Assembly (NCBI RefSeq): GCF_027530345.1
Contig: NZ_JAPZQK010000006.1
Span: forward strand, 288,760-352,759
DNA from: Silanimonas sp.
Lineage (GTDB): Bacteria; Pseudomonadota; Gammaproteobacteria; Xanthomonadales; Xanthomonadaceae
DNA: 64,000 nucleotides
Reading direction: 5' to 3'
Below, one piece after another: positions 42,295 to 53,074 of the stretch. Both the position numbers and the translations under genes were made by a program. The notes under the pieces are model-generated. The model worked only from the letters and a program-made list of their open reading frames with translations, was not told the origin of the DNA and ran no database searches. Positions within the stretch are counted from its first letter, which is position 1. The number at the start of each line of letters is the position of its first letter.

Positions 42295-44346
42295 ATGAGC
42301 AACGATCTCAAGCGATTCCACGCTACCTTCTTCGAGGAAAGCCGCGAAGGCCTCGAAGTCATGGAGGCTGGCCTGCTCGATCTCGAAGGTGGCCGCGGCA
42401 GTGCGGACACCATCAACGCCGTGTTCCGCGCGGCGCATTCGATCAAGGGCGGCTCGGCCACCTTCGGCTTCACCAAGGTCGCCGAACTCACGCACGTGCT
42501 GGAAACGCTGCTCGACGAGTTGCGCGCCGGCAAGCGCCCGCTGACCACCGACGCGATGGACGCGCTGCTCGCGTCCGTCGACGTGCTGCGCGGCCTGCTG
42601 AAGGCCGCCGAGCAGGGCGTGCCGCCGGCCGATGACGGCGCCGGCATCGTCGCCCAGCTCAATGGGGTGCTCACCGGCCGGGCGACGATCGCCGTCGGTG
42701 GTGGCGCCAAGCCCGCCGCTGCGGCGCCCAAGCCCAAGGCGCCCGACCAGTTCGTCATCGCCTTCGCACCGAAGCCCTCGATGTTCATGAGCGGCAACGA
42801 CCCGCTACGGATCATCCGCGAGCTGGCCGAACTCGGCGGGATGAAGGTCGACTGCGATCTCTCCGCGCTGCCGGCTTTCGGCGATCTCGATCCGACCCAG
42901 AGCTACCTGAAGTGGACGCTCACTCTCCCGGGCTCGGCGCCGGAAGCGGTCATCCGCGACGCGTTCTCCTGGGTGGAAGACGAGTGCGATCTCTCGATCA
43001 ACGGCGATCGTGGTGCCGCGCCCGCGCCGCCCGCCGCAGCAGAGCCGGCTCCCGCCGCCGCGCCCGCGCCTGTGGCTGTGGCTTTGGCTGCCGAGGCCCC
43101 GGCCGCTCCCGCTGCGGGCGCGATCCCGATCGCCGCGGCCGGTGGCGGCGCGCCGGCCGGCGGCGGTGCGAACGAGGACGCCTCGATCCGCGTGCAGGCC
43201 AGCAAGGTCGACATGCTGATCAACCTCGTCGGCGAGCTGGTGATCACGCAGGCCATGCTGAAGCAGGTGGGCACCGGCATCGAAGGGCCGCTGGCCGAGC
43301 GCCTGCTCGCCGGGCTGGAGACGCTGGAGCGCAACACCCGCGACCTTCAGGAGGCCGTCATCAGCGTGCGCATGCTGCCGGTCGATGCCGTGTTCAAGCG
43401 CTTCCCGCGCCTGGTCCGCGACCTCGCCGGGCGCCTTGGCAAGCAGGTGAACCTCAAGACCTTCGGTGAGAGCACCGAGCTCGACAAGGGCCTGATCGAG
43501 AAGATCAGCGACCCGATGGTGCACCTCGTCCGCAACGCCATCGACCATGGCCTCGAGACCACCGAGGACCGCATCAAGGCGGGCAAGGACCCGGTGGGCA
43601 CCATCACGCTGGCGGCCTCCCACCAGGGCGGCAACATCATCATCGAGGTCAGCGACGACGGTAAGGGCCTCAACCGCGAGCGCATCCTGGCGAAGGCTCG
43701 CGAGAAGGGCATCCCGATCGCCGACAATCCCACCGATGCCGACGTCTGGAACCTGATCTTCGCGCCGGGCTTCTCCACGGCTGATGCCGTCACCGACCTC
43801 TCGGGTCGCGGCGTCGGCATGGACGTGGTGCGCCGGAACATCCAGAGCCTCGGCGGCGAGACCGTGCTCGAGAGCTTCACCGGCAAGGGCACCAAGGTCA
43901 CGATCAAGCTGCCGCTCACTCTCGCCATCCTCGACGGCATGACCGTGGGCGTCGGCAACGAGGTGTTCGTGCTGCCACTGGGCTACGTCATCGAGTCGAT
44001 GAAGCCGGCCGGCGAGAACGTCCGCACCGTCAACGCCGAAGGGCGGGTGCTGAAGGTGCGCGGCGAATACCTGCCGATGGTCCACCTCGGCAACCACTTC
44101 GGCATGGGTGGCGCCGACAAGCCCGAGATCACCGTCATCGTCGAAGGCGACGGCCAGAAGCTCGCGATCGAAGTCGATGCCCTCATCGGCCAGCAGCAGG
44201 TCGTGGTGAAGAGCCTCGAGACCAACTACCGCCGCATCGAAGGCATTTCCGGCGCGACGATCCTCGGCGACGGTCGCGTCGCCCTGATCCTCGACGTACC
44301 CGGCCTCGTGCGCGGCCGGGTGAATACCAGCAGCAAGGCGGCCTGA
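42295..44346 (+). CDS. cheA: Second chemotaxis histidine kinase CheA, with P2 domain
   Basis: 683 residues from ATG 42295. HPt domain with phospho-His48 in [16 protein letters not shown]2 response-regulator docking domain is visible at about 147-240 ([26 protein letters not shown] ... [10 protein letters not shown]). An Ala/Pro linker, dimerisation ([18 protein letters not shown]), catalytic core ([42 protein letters not shown]) and CheW-like domain follow. Complete and longer than the first CheA. It most likely serves the receptors, cheW, cheR, cheD and cheB encoded downstream. Confidence 0.96.
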   Translation: MSNDLKRFHATFFEESREGLEVMEAGLLDLEGGRGSADTINAVFRAAHSIKGGSATFGFTKVAELTHVLETLLDELRAGKRPLTTDAMDALLASVDVLRGLLKAAEQGVPPADDGAGIVAQLNGVLTGRATIAVGGGAKPAAAAPKPKAPDQFVIAFAPKPSMFMSGNDPLRIIRELAELGGMKVDCDLSALPAFGDLDPTQSYLKWTLTLPGSAPEAVIRDAFSWVEDECDLSINGDRGAAPAPPAAAEPAPAAAPAPVAVALAAEAPAAPAAGAIPIAAAGGGAPAGGGANEDASIRVQASKVDMLINLVGELVITQAMLKQVGTGIEGPLAERLLAGLETLERNTRDLQEAVISVRMLPVDAVFKRFPRLVRDLAGRLGKQVNLKTFGESTELDKGLIEKISDPMVHLVRNAIDHGLETTEDRIKAGKDPVGTITLAASHQGGNIIIEVSDDGKGLNRERILAKAREKGIPIADNPTDADVWNLIFAPGFSTADAVTDLSGRGVGMDVVRRNIQSLGGETVLESFTGKGTKVTIKLPLTLAILDGMTVGVGNEVFVLPLGYVIESMKPAGENVRTVNAEGRVLKVRGEYLPMVHLGNHFGMGGADKPEITVIVEGDGQKLAIEVDALIGQQQVVVKSLETNYRRIEGISGATILGDGRVALILDVPGLVRGRVNTSSKAA

Positions 44347-44380
44347 GTCGGAACCCTACGTAACTTCGGAATGTGTACGA

Positions 44381-47041
44381 ATGAAATCCATTGCGGCGAA
44401 GACCACGTTGGCCATCGGTTTGCTGGCCGTACTGGCGTTCGGCGTGGCCGCGTGGCTGATCAACCTCAAGGCGTCGGCCTCGCAAGAAGCCAGCGCCGAG
44501 CGGGAACTCCTCGCGCTGGCGGAATCCGAAGCCGGAACCGTTCGCAATGACCTCGAGCGCGTGCTGGTCAAGGCCGTGGGCCTCGCGCTCTCCGTCGAAG
44601 CGATGATGGGGACCGGAACGCCCGATCGTGGCGAGGCGGTGGATCTCGTGCGGCGGTATGCCGAAGTCGATCCCGCGTCGCTTGGTTACTGGCTGGAGTT
44701 CGAGGTCGACGCCTTCGACGCCCGCGATTCGGAGTATGCCAACCGGTCCCTCGAAGACCGCAACCGGTTCGGCAGCACCGACTCCGGAAGGTTTTCGCTG
44801 TATTGGGTGCAAGACGCCGCCGAGGGGCTCTACCTCGAGGACTCCGCCGGCGAGGAGAACGACACGCAGACGGACGGCGAGGACTACTACGTCGCCGCGC
44901 GCGACTTCGGGGCCGAGATGCTTTACGAGCCCTACCTCTACGAGGTGAATGGCGTCGACATCCTGATGACCAGCGTGATGATGCCGATCCGTCGCGACGG
45001 CGCGATCGCGGGCATCGCCGGCGCGGACATCACGCTTGAAGCCTTGCAGAAGAAGCTTGCCGAGGTGCGCCCCTACGAGCGCGGCGTGGTGCGCCTGCTG
45101 TCGCCGCAAGGCCAGGTCATGGCCGGTCCGGAGAGCGATCTGTTCGGCAAGACCTACCCTTCGGCCGACCTGCCTAACGTGCTCGAGGCGGCCAAGAAAG
45201 GCGAGATATCAATCCTCGATGCCGAAGACGCGGCCGTCGGTGGCGAAGCGATGCAGGTCTTCGTGCCGTTCCGCGTCGGGCAAGCGGAATCCGACTACTT
45301 CGTCCTCGGCGTCTCGGCGCCCCGCGAGGTGGTGATGGCGAGCGTTGCCGAAGTCCGGAACCGCATCCTGATCATCGGTCTCGTCAGCGTTTTGATGCTC
45401 GGCCTTGCGGCACAACTGATCCTCGTGCGACTGGTCCGCGATCCGCTCGCGCAGACGGTCGTCGACGTCTCGGCACTCGCACAGGGCAAGCTCGATCACC
45501 CGATCGCCGGCAAGGGTGAGGACGAAGTGGGCCAAGTGGCCTCGGCGCTGCGGAAGATGCAGCGCGATCTCGGCGCGCGCATCGCCGAGGAGCGTCGCGT
45601 CGCCGCGGTGAACCAGCGCGTCCGCAGCGCCCTCGATGGCGCCGCGGCCGGCGTGATGATCACCGACGCTTCCGGCACGATCGTCTACGCAAACGATGCC
45701 GCCCAGTCCTCCCTGCGCGAGATGGCGCCGGCCATCGAAGCCAGCGTGAGCGGCTTCAACCCCGCTGTCCCGGTCGGCCAGTCCCTTTTCGCGGTCCACC
45801 CGGAGGCCCGCCAGGCCACCGATGCCAACGGCGGCGTGAGCGTCGCGGCGCTGCGGTTCGGCGAATTCCACGTGCAGCTGGCGCTGGCGCCGCTGCGTGA
45901 CGACGAAGGCCGCTTCGCCGGCCTCGTCGCCAATTGGACCGATCGCACCGAGGAAGTGCGCACCGAGCTCGAAGTCAACGCTCTGGTGGGTGCCGCTTCG
46001 GAGGGCCGCCTTGATGGCCGCATCCGGCTCACCGGCAAGCACGGCTTCTTCCTCCAGCTGGGCACGGCCTTGAATCGCCTGCTCGATGCGACCGCCACCG
46101 GCGTCAGCGAGGTGCAGGCGGTGCTGGCGGCTCTTGCGGTCGGAGACCTGACGGTGCGTTCGGAAGCGACGCTGCACGGCGTGTTCGCGCAGATGCGCGA
46201 CGACGCCAACGCCACCGCCGATGCGCTCGAGGATGTGCTCTCCCAGATCAAAGGCGCTGTCGAGCAGATCCACACCGCGTCGAGCGAGATCGCGGCGGGC
46301 AATCAGGACCTCTCCGTTCGCACCGAGCAGCAGGCGGCCAACCTCGAGGAAACCGCGGCCTCGGTCGAGGAGCTTACCGCCAGCGTTCGCGAGAACGCCG
46401 ATTCGGCCCGCAGCGGCCGCGAGGTCGCGGCGCAGGCGGCCGACATCTCGGGCCGCGGCGCGAAGGAGATCGAGCAGGTCGTCCAGTCGATGCAGGGCAT
46501 CGCCGACGGTGCGCGCCAGATCGAAAGCATCATCACCACCATCGACGGCATCGCCTTCCAGACCAACATCCTCGCGCTCAACGCGGCGGTGGAAGCCGCG
46601 CGCGCCGGCGAGCAGGGCCGCGGCTTCGCCGTGGTGGCGTCGGAAGTGCGCGCGCTGGCACAGCGTTCCGCCGCCTCGGCCCGTGAGATCAAGATGCTGA
46701 TCCAGAAGTCGAACCAGCGCGTCGGCGAGGGCTCGACGGTGGTCAACGCCGCCGGCCGCACCATGCAGGACACCGAGGCGGCGATCCGCCGCGTCAACGG
46801 CCTGATGCAGCTCATTGCCGAGGCCTCGGTCGAGCAGGCCACCGGCATCGGCCAGGTCAGCCAGACCATCACGCAGATGGATTCCGCGACGCAACAAAAC
46901 GCCGCACTGGTGGAGGAAGCCACCGCTGCCGCCAAGTCGATGGCCGACCAGGCTGCCGCCCTGGCCGAACTCACCGCCCGCTTCACGCTGCGCGAGGAAT
47001 CGGCCGCAGCGCACGGATCGTCGTTCCGCGACGACGCATGA
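44381..47041 (+). CDS. Methyl-accepting chemotaxis protein with Cache, HAMP and PAS domains
   Basis: 886 residues. Membrane helix at about 7-27, a periplasmic dual-Cache-like sensor (about 30-325, including [23 protein letters not shown] and [14 protein letters not shown]), a second helix (about 327-350) and HAMP (about 350-400). A PAS-like segment ([26 protein letters not shown], from about 411), a second HAMP-like region (about 575-625) and the signalling hairpin ([36 protein letters not shown]) follow. No NWETF-type CheR tether at the C-terminus. Probable methylation glutamates lie in ERTEQ-like helices. The ligand is unknown. It lies 34 bases after cheA. Confidence 0.93.
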   Translation: MKSIAAKTTLAIGLLAVLAFGVAAWLINLKASASQEASAERELLALAESEAGTVRNDLERVLVKAVGLALSVEAMMGTGTPDRGEAVDLVRRYAEVDPASLGYWLEFEVDAFDARDSEYANRSLEDRNRFGSTDSGRFSLYWVQDAAEGLYLEDSAGEENDTQTDGEDYYVAARDFGAEMLYEPYLYEVNGVDILMTSVMMPIRRDGAIAGIAGADITLEALQKKLAEVRPYERGVVRLLSPQGQVMAGPESDLFGKTYPSADLPNVLEAAKKGEISILDAEDAAVGGEAMQVFVPFRVGQAESDYFVLGVSAPREVVMASVAEVRNRILIIGLVSVLMLGLAAQLILVRLVRDPLAQTVVDVSALAQGKLDHPIAGKGEDEVGQVASALRKMQRDLGARIAEERRVAAVNQRVRSALDGAAAGVMITDASGTIVYANDAAQSSLREMAPAIEASVSGFNPAVPVGQSLFAVHPEARQATDANGGVSVAALRFGEFHVQLALAPLRDDEGRFAGLVANWTDRTEEVRTELEVNALVGAASEGRLDGRIRLTGKHGFFLQLGTALNRLLDATATGVSEVQAVLAALAVGDLTVRSEATLHGVFAQMRDDANATADALEDVLSQIKGAVEQIHTASSEIAAGNQDLSVRTEQQAANLEETAASVEELTASVRENADSARSGREVAAQAADISGRGAKEIEQVVQSMQGIADGARQIESIITTIDGIAFQTNILALNAAVEAARAGEQGRGFAVVASEVRALAQRSAASAREIKMLIQKSNQRVGEGSTVVNAAGRTMQDTEAAIRRVNGLMQLIAEASVEQATGIGQVSQTITQMDSATQQNAALVEEATAAAKSMADQAAALAELTARFTLREESAAAHGSSFRDDA

Positions 47042-47069
47042 TCTCCACGTCTTCCCGAGGGTTCCGCCC

Positions 47070-47543
47070 ATGAGCACGAACAGCAACGACGTCTCGCACG
47101 AGTTCCTCGCCTTCAAGCTCGGGCCCGAGGAGTACGGCGTCGACATCCTCTCGGTGCAGGAGATCCGGGGCTACGACACCGTCACCCGCGTCCCCGAGGC
47201 GCCGGAATACATCAAGGGCGTGATCAACCTCCGCGGCGTCATCGTCCCGGTGGTCGACCTGCGGCTGAAGTTCAAGCTCGGCAGCGCGACCTACGACGAA
47301 TTCACCGTGATGATCGTGCTCAACCTCAAGGGCAAGGTGATCGCCGCCGTCGTCGACGGCGTCTCTGACGTCGTCCGCGTCGAACCGGTCGACATCCGCC
47401 CCACGCCGGAGTTCGGCGGGATCATCGACACGCGCTACATCTCCGGCATCGCGACCGTCGGCGAGCGCATGCTCATCCTGCTCGACATCGAGGCCCTGAT
47501 CCTGAGTGCCGACATCACCGGCTCCACGCCGGTGGCCGCCTGA
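47070..47543 (+). CDS. cheW: Chemotaxis coupling protein CheW
   Basis: 157 residues from ATG 47070, with a GAGGG ribosome site. Canonical CheW fold linking receptors and CheA: FLAFKLGPEEYGVDILSVQEIRGYDTVTRVPEAPEYIKGVINLRGVIVPVVDLRLKF, then IAAVVDGVSDVVRVEPVDIRP and ISGIATVGERMLILLDIEALI. It is the only free CheW in the window; it lies between two receptor genes in the second che operon. Confidence 0.96.
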   Translation: MSTNSNDVSHEFLAFKLGPEEYGVDILSVQEIRGYDTVTRVPEAPEYIKGVINLRGVIVPVVDLRLKFKLGSATYDEFTVMIVLNLKGKVIAAVVDGVSDVVRVEPVDIRPTPEFGGIIDTRYISGIATVGERMLILLDIEALILSADITGSTPVAA

Positions 47544-47565
47544 TCCAGCACCCGAGGGGAACCGC

Positions 47566-50433
47566 ATGGCGCAGCAGGGGCTGAAGCACGTGGCGCAGCG
47601 GGCCCTTGGCCTCCTGCGGCGCATCGGATCGGGCCTCGGTGGCGTGCTCCGCCATCCGGCGCTCGCGAAGGCGACCGGGGCGATTGCCACGGGCTGGGGG
47701 CGCTTCCGAGCGCTGCCGCCAGTGCGCATCGTGGGCGTGGCGGCGAGCCGAAGCCTCGCCATGTTCCGCACCAGCGATGGCCGCGAATGGAGCGTCGGCG
47801 GGCGCCTGAGTATCGTCGCCGCCATGGTCGTCGTGCTGATCCTCGGCCTGATCGCGCAGATCGTGTCGCGCAGCAGTGCCTCGGCCTTGAACGAGAAGGC
47901 GGAGCAGGGCCTGGCCGCCTCCACCGACGCGGTGATGGCCACCCTCGAGGTCTACCGCCAAGGCCTGGACGAGGACGTGCTGCGCATGTACGGCGCCTTC
48001 CTCGGAACGCTGCCGCAGACGATCATCGTCCGCAGCCCCGACGAACGCATCCCAGCCGGCGAAGGCGACGCCCCGGCCCTGCGCATGGACGATCGCCTGA
48101 TCAACGGCGACACCGTGCTGGTCGATGACTTCACGACCAACACCGAAGCCGCCGCCGTGGTTTTCGTGCTCGATGGCGAAGACTTCAAGCAGATCACCTC
48201 CTCGCTGCTGGACGACATGGGCAGCCGCCCGCTCGGCACGAGCATGGCGCGGGAGCATCCGGCCTACGCGAAGCTGATGGCCGGTGAACCGCTCACGTCG
48301 GCCGAGCGCCTTTACGGCATCGACTACATCACGCATTACGAGCCGATCTTCTCGGCCAGCGGCACAACGGACGACGATGGTGGTGTCGTCGGTGCGGTCA
48401 TGGTGGGCATCGGCTACGAAGCGGCCCTGACCGCGCTCAACGAGAAGTTGGCGGAGCTCGACCTCGGCGATGGCGGCCGCCTCGTCGTGGTGCAGACCCG
48501 CGATGGCGATTCGCGCTTCGTCGTCCATCCGACGCTCAACGACACCTCGCTGAGTGGCGAGGAAGCCGACCCGGCCGCGGCCAGCATCGCCGAGGCGCTG
48601 GAGAATCCGGACGGCAGCCACGTCGCCGACCTGCCGGTGTGGGCCGAACCCACCCAGCCCGCGGTCGACGAGGCGCATCTCGTGGCCTTGCGTACCTTCG
48701 AGCCCTTCGGCTGGCGCCTGATGGCGCAGGTGCCGGAGAAGGCCGTGCAGGCGCAAGCGAAGGCCCTTGGTCGACGCATCCTGTTGTTCTCCCTGATCGG
48801 TGCCGTCGTCATCGGTGCCGCCGTCGTGTGGCTGTCCCGCCTGCTGGTGGCGCAGCCGCTGAACCGTGCGGTCGGTTTCGCCAACGCCGTCGCCGCTGGC
48901 GATCTCGACGCGCAGCCCGATGCGGAAGCGCGCGCCGAGATCGGCGCGCTGAACCGCGCGCTCAGCGACATGATCAACAAGCTGCGCGAGCGCCAGGAAG
49001 TGGAGCGTCGCGCCGCGGCCGAGGTGAAGCGCCTCGCCGACGAGACCTCGGCGATCGCGAACGCCCTCGACGCCGCGTCCAGCGCGGTGATGATGACCGA
49101 CCGCGACCACGTGATCAGCTACGCCAACCGCGCGATGCGCACGCTGTTCACCGATGCCGAGGCCGCCATCGCCAGCGTGGCGAAGGGCTTCAGCGCCGAA
49201 GCCATGGTCGGGTTCCATTTCGGCACCCTCTACCCGATGGCCACGCCGCCCGTGCAGGCCTTCGAGGTCGAGCGTGCCTACGGCGGCCGCACCTTCCTGC
49301 TCGAGCTCAGCCCATGGTTCGACGATGACGGCAGCTACCGCGGCAGCGTCGTGACCTGGACCGAGCGCACGGCCGAGCTGGCCACCCAGCGTGAGGTGCA
49401 GTCGATCGTCTCCGCGGCCGCAGCCGGCGACCTTTCCGGCGCGCTGTCGCTGGAAGGCAAGCAGGGCTTCCTGCGCGACCTCGCGGCCTCGATCAACGAG
49501 CTGCTCGGCGCGACCCGCGCCGGCGTGGCCGAAGTGCAGGTCGTATTGGCGGCGCTGGCCGAGGGCGACCTTGCGCAGCGCTCCACCGCCGAGCTGCGCG
49601 GCGTGTTCGCGCAGATGCGCGACGACGCCAACAGCAGCGCCGAGCGTCTTTCCGAGGTCATCGCCGCCATCCGCGACGCGGCCGAGTCGATCACCACCGC
49701 ATCGAGCGAGATCGCCGCGGGCAACCAGGACCTCTCCAGCCGCACCGAGCAGCAGGCCGCCAGCCTCGAGGAAACCGCCTCGTCGATGGAAGAACTGACC
49801 GCGACGGTGAAGCAGAACGCCGAGTCGGCGAAGCAGGCGACGACGCTCTCCGGCGGCGCCGCCCAGGTGGCCGTCGACGGCGGCAAGCTGGTCGACGACG
49901 TGGTGCAGACCATGGCGCAGATCCAGGCCAGCTCGAAGAAGATCGGCGACATCATCGGCACCATCAACAGCATCGCCTTCCAGACCAACATCCTCGCCAT
50001 CAACGCCGCGGTGGAAGCCGCGCGGGCCGGCGAAGCGGGCCGGGGCTTCGCGGTGGTCGCCTCCGAAGTGCGCAGCCTCGCGCAGCGCACTGCGGATGCC
50101 AGCAAGCAGATCCGCGGCATCATCGAGGAATCGAACGCCCGCATCGGCACCGGCGCCAAGCTGGCCGGCAAGGCGGGGCAGACCATGCATGAAGTGGTCG
50201 GCTCGGTGCGGCGCGTCACCGACCTGATCGGCGAGATCTCCGCGGCGTCGATCGAGCAGAGCCAAGGCATCGAGCAGGTCAACCAGACCATCACGAACAT
50301 CGACGAGGCCACGCAGCAGAACGCCGCGCTCGTCGAGGAGGCCACGGCCGCCGCCCACTCCATGGAGGACCAGGCGGCCACGCTGGTGCAACTGGTCGCG
50401 CGCTTCCGGCTCGCGGGCGATGGCGAGGCCTGA
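47566..50433 (+). CDS. Methyl-accepting chemotaxis protein with Cache, HAMP and PAS domains
   Basis: 955 residues from ATG 47566. An unusually long basic N-terminus (about 80 residues) precedes the first membrane helix (about 86-106); an inner ATG at 47761 would remove 65 residues. The periplasmic Cache_3/Cache_2-like sensor (about 108-405) includes TVLVDDFTTNTEAAAVVFVLDG and VGAVMVGIGYE. Then come a second helix, HAMP, a PAS-like segment (ALDAASSAVMMTDRDHVISYANRAMR, from about 503), another HAMP-like segment and the hairpin [36 protein letters not shown]. No CheR tether. CheR follows after 3 bases. Confidence 0.92.
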   Translation: MAQQGLKHVAQRALGLLRRIGSGLGGVLRHPALAKATGAIATGWGRFRALPPVRIVGVAASRSLAMFRTSDGREWSVGGRLSIVAAMVVVLILGLIAQIVSRSSASALNEKAEQGLAASTDAVMATLEVYRQGLDEDVLRMYGAFLGTLPQTIIVRSPDERIPAGEGDAPALRMDDRLINGDTVLVDDFTTNTEAAAVVFVLDGEDFKQITSSLLDDMGSRPLGTSMAREHPAYAKLMAGEPLTSAERLYGIDYITHYEPIFSASGTTDDDGGVVGAVMVGIGYEAALTALNEKLAELDLGDGGRLVVVQTRDGDSRFVVHPTLNDTSLSGEEADPAAASIAEALENPDGSHVADLPVWAEPTQPAVDEAHLVALRTFEPFGWRLMAQVPEKAVQAQAKALGRRILLFSLIGAVVIGAAVVWLSRLLVAQPLNRAVGFANAVAAGDLDAQPDAEARAEIGALNRALSDMINKLRERQEVERRAAAEVKRLADETSAIANALDAASSAVMMTDRDHVISYANRAMRTLFTDAEAAIASVAKGFSAEAMVGFHFGTLYPMATPPVQAFEVERAYGGRTFLLELSPWFDDDGSYRGSVVTWTERTAELATQREVQSIVSAAAAGDLSGALSLEGKQGFLRDLAASINELLGATRAGVAEVQVVLAALAEGDLAQRSTAELRGVFAQMRDDANSSAERLSEVIAAIRDAAESITTASSEIAAGNQDLSSRTEQQAASLEETASSMEELTATVKQNAESAKQATTLSGGAAQVAVDGGKLVDDVVQTMAQIQASSKKIGDIIGTINSIAFQTNILAINAAVEAARAGEAGRGFAVVASEVRSLAQRTADASKQIRGIIEESNARIGTGAKLAGKAGQTMHEVVGSVRRVTDLIGEISAASIEQSQGIEQVNQTITNIDEATQQNAALVEEATAAAHSMEDQAATLVQLVARFRLAGDGEA

Positions 50434-50436
50434 GCC

Positions 50437-51300
50437 ATGGCTGCCATCGGGACAGGGCCCAGGGACTTCGAGTACACCGACCGCGACTTCAAGGTCGTCT
50501 GCGACCTGATCCGCAAGCGGGTGGGTATCGCGCTCACCGACAGCAAGCGCGACATGGTCTACAGCCGCCTGACGCGCCGGTTGCGCACGCTTGGCCTGTC
50601 GAGCTTCGAGGACTACCTCGCCCACCTGCAGCGGCAACCGCAGGACGACGAGGAGTGGCAGCAGTTCACCAACGCGCTGACCACCAACCTCACCAGCTTC
50701 TTCCGCGAGGGCCACCACTTCGAGATCCTCGCCGAGCAGCTCGGCAAGCTGAAGGCAAAGGGCGGCCACGTCGATCTCTGGTGCTGCGCCACCTCCACCG
50801 GCGAAGAGCCCTATTCCATCCTGATCACCGCCTGCGAGGTCTGGGGCACGCTGAAGCCGCCTGTGCGGCTCTGGGCCACCGACGTCGACACCCAGGTGCT
50901 TGAGACCGGCTCGCGCGGCGTCTACCCCTTCGAGCGCATCGCCGGCCTTTCCGAGGAGCGCAAAAAGAAGTTCTTCTTGCGTGGCACCGGCGGCAACGAT
51001 GGCCTCGTTCGTGTGAAGCCCGCTTTGCGCGAACTCGTCGAGTTCCAGACGCTCAACCTCCTCGATTCGAGCTATCCGCGCAGCCCGGAGTTCGCCGCGG
51101 TGTTCTGCCGCAACGTGATGATCTACTTCGACAAGCCGATGCAGCGCGAGATCCTGTCGAAGATCGTCCAGAAGATGGGTGCCGACAGCCTGCTCTACAC
51201 CGGGCACTCCGAGAACTACATGCACGCCAGCGACATCGTCGCCACCTGCGGCCGCTCACTGTACCGCCGTGCCTCGGCCGCCGGCGGGGCCGGCAGGTGA
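50437..51300 (+). CDS. cheR: Chemotaxis methyltransferase CheR
   Basis: 287 residues. AdoMet-dependent methylation of receptor glutamates. An N-terminal helical domain (VCDLIRKRVGIALTDSKRDMVYSRLTRRLRTLG) is followed by NLTSFFREGHHFEIL, the AdoMet site LWCCATSTGEEPYSI near residues 113-127, and VFCRNVMIYFDKPMQREI near 224-241, with GHSE near the end. No tetratricopeptide extension. The stop overlaps the GTG of cheD. Confidence 0.96.
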   Translation: MAAIGTGPRDFEYTDRDFKVVCDLIRKRVGIALTDSKRDMVYSRLTRRLRTLGLSSFEDYLAHLQRQPQDDEEWQQFTNALTTNLTSFFREGHHFEILAEQLGKLKAKGGHVDLWCCATSTGEEPYSILITACEVWGTLKPPVRLWATDVDTQVLETGSRGVYPFERIAGLSEERKKKFFLRGTGGNDGLVRVKPALRELVEFQTLNLLDSSYPRSPEFAAVFCRNVMIYFDKPMQREILSKIVQKMGADSLLYTGHSENYMHASDIVATCGRSLYRRASAAGGAGR

Positions 51301-51923
51301 AGATCCGCGCCGCCCGCGCGCTCGATGCGGATGCCTCGGCACGCTCGCGCGCCTCGCCGCTGGTCTACAGGGATGCGCAGCTCGGTGCCGATGTCATCAA
51401 GATCCTGCCCGCGGAGTTCTTCGTCACCGATCAGCCTGTTGGATTGATGACGGTGCTCGGCAGCTGCGTCGCGGCCTGCATCCGTGACCCGTTCACCCAC
51501 CTCGGCGGCATCAACCACTTCATGCTGCCTGACGGCGACACCAGCGACGGCGCGCCCGCCCGCTACGGCCTGCACGCGATGGAGCTGCTGATCAACGAGC
51601 TCATCAAGGCTGGCGCCCGCCGCGAGCGCTTCGAGTGCAAGGTGTTCGGCGGCGGCAACGTGCTGAAGAGTTTCACCTCGACGCCGGTCGGCACGCGCAA
51701 CGCCCAGTTCGTCTCCGAGTTCCTTCGCGACGAGAAGATCAATGTCGTCGCCAAGGACCTCGGCGGCATCCACCCCCGCAAGATCTGTTATTTCCCGACG
51801 ACCGGGAAGGCCATGGTGAAGTTGTTGCCGCACGCGCACGACGACGCCGTGGCCGCCGAGGAAGTCGCCTACAAGGAGCGGTTGCGGCAGTCGCCGATCG
51901 CTGGCTCCGTGGAGCTGTTCTGA
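51297..51923 (+). CDS. cheD: Chemoreceptor glutamine deamidase CheD
   Basis: 208 residues, GTG start overlapping the cheR stop. CheD deamidates receptor glutamines. The catalytic Cys ([13 protein letters not shown], near residue 61) and His ([10 protein letters not shown], near 73) are present, as is the [10 protein letters not shown] segment. Family members average about 160-200 residues. The C-terminus [10 protein letters not shown] resembles that of the sigma-54-linked receptor at 53075-54253 (MSEGEIELF). Its TGA overlaps the cheB ATG. Confidence 0.95.
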   Translation: MKIRAARALDADASARSRASPLVYRDAQLGADVIKILPAEFFVTDQPVGLMTVLGSCVAACIRDPFTHLGGINHFMLPDGDTSDGAPARYGLHAMELLINELIKAGARRERFECKVFGGGNVLKSFTSTPVGTRNAQFVSEFLRDEKINVVAKDLGGIHPRKICYFPTTGKAMVKLLPHAHDDAVAAEEVAYKERLRQSPIAGSVELF

Positions 51924-52969
51924 TGCCCATCAAGGTCCTGATCATCGACGACTCCGCCCTCGTGCGGCAGCTGCTCACCGAGATCCTGTCGAAGGATCCC
52001 GAGATCGAAGTCATCGGCGCGGCGCCGGACCCGATCATCGCGCGCGACAAGATCAAGCAGCTCAAGCCCGACGTGCTGACGCTCGACGTCGAAATGCCGC
52101 GCATGGACGGCCTGCAGTTCCTCGCCAACCTGATGCGCCTGCATCCGCTGCCGGTGGTGATGGTCTCGAGCCTCACCGAGGCCGGCGCCGACGTCACGCT
52201 GAAGGCGCTCGAGCTCGGCGCCATCGACTTCGTCACCAAGCCCAAGCTCGACGTGGCGAAGGGGCTGACGGCCTACGGCCCGATCCTTTGCGAAAAGGTG
52301 AAGATGGCGGCGAAGGCCAAGATCATCAGCATTCCGGCCCGGCCGGTGGACAAGCCTGTGTCGCACGCCCCGGCGACGGCGATGGCCTTCCGCACCACCG
52401 ACAAGCTGATCGCCATCGGCGCCTCCGCGGGAGGCACCGAGGCCCTGCGCGTCGTGCTTGAAATGATGCCGGCCGACGCGCCGGCCACCGTCATCACCCA
52501 GCACATCCCGGCCGAATTCAGCCGGCCCTTCGCCGAGCGTTTGAACAAGCATTCGGCGATGGTGGTGATGCAGGCCGAGGACGGCGCGCCGATCCTCGCC
52601 GGCCACGCCTATGTCGCGCCGGGTGGCAAGCATCTTGAAGTGGTGCGCGACGGTGCGCGCTGGCGCTGCCGCGTCATCGACACCGAGCCGGTGAACCGCC
52701 ACAAGCCCTCGGTGGGCGTGATGTTCAACTCGGTGTTGAAGGCGGCCGGCACCAACTGCGTGGCCGCCCTGCTCACCGGCATGGGTGATGACGGCAGCCG
52801 CGAACTGTTGACGCTGCGCCAGGCCGGCATTCGCACCCTGGTGCAGGACGAGGCCACCAGCGTGGTCTGGGGCATGCCGGGCACGGCCTTCCGGCTGGGT
52901 GCCGCCGACGAAGTTTTGCCGCTGGACAAGGTCGCGGGACGCCTGCTGGAGCTGGCGCGGAACGCCTGA
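51923..52969 (+). CDS. cheB: Chemotaxis methylesterase/deamidase CheB
   Basis: 348 residues from ATG 51923 (overlap with cheD). Receiver domain with DD pair in [14 protein letters not shown] and phospho-Asp55 in [12 protein letters not shown]; then a linker and the methylesterase domain with catalytic Ser168 ([10 protein letters not shown]), His194 (ITQHIPAEF) and Asp289 ([10 protein letters not shown]). Completes the adaptation system of the second che operon. The sigma-54 promoter of the next gene overlaps its stop codon. Confidence 0.97.
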   Translation: MPIKVLIIDDSALVRQLLTEILSKDPEIEVIGAAPDPIIARDKIKQLKPDVLTLDVEMPRMDGLQFLANLMRLHPLPVVMVSSLTEAGADVTLKALELGAIDFVTKPKLDVAKGLTAYGPILCEKVKMAAKAKIISIPARPVDKPVSHAPATAMAFRTTDKLIAIGASAGGTEALRVVLEMMPADAPATVITQHIPAEFSRPFAERLNKHSAMVVMQAEDGAPILAGHAYVAPGGKHLEVVRDGARWRCRVIDTEPVNRHKPSVGVMFNSVLKAAGTNCVAALLTGMGDDGSRELLTLRQAGIRTLVQDEATSVVWGMPGTAFRLGAADEVLPLDKVAGRLLELARNA

Positions 52970-52984
52970 GGCACGGGACTTGCA
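52969..52984 (+). promoter_or_regulatory. Sigma-54 promoter upstream of the solitary chemoreceptor
   Basis: AGGCACGGGACTTGCA has GG and GC at the exact -24/-12 spacing and differs from the fliL promoter at only two positions. Predicted start about 52995, giving an 80-base leader to ATG 53075. It begins at the last base of the cheB stop codon. Confidence 0.8.
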
Positions 52985-53074
52985 GGGGGTGGAAGGCCCC
53001 CTCCTGGCTTCAGGAGGACTCTAAAGAACACCCCGCAAGCGCCGATACCAGCGGGGAGATTGAAGGAATCCGCC

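Noticed and set aside
47515..51225. Minus-strand open frame of more than 1200 codons
   Set aside because: It mirrors a chemoreceptor and cheR, which are well supported; no recognisable domain in the antisense frame.
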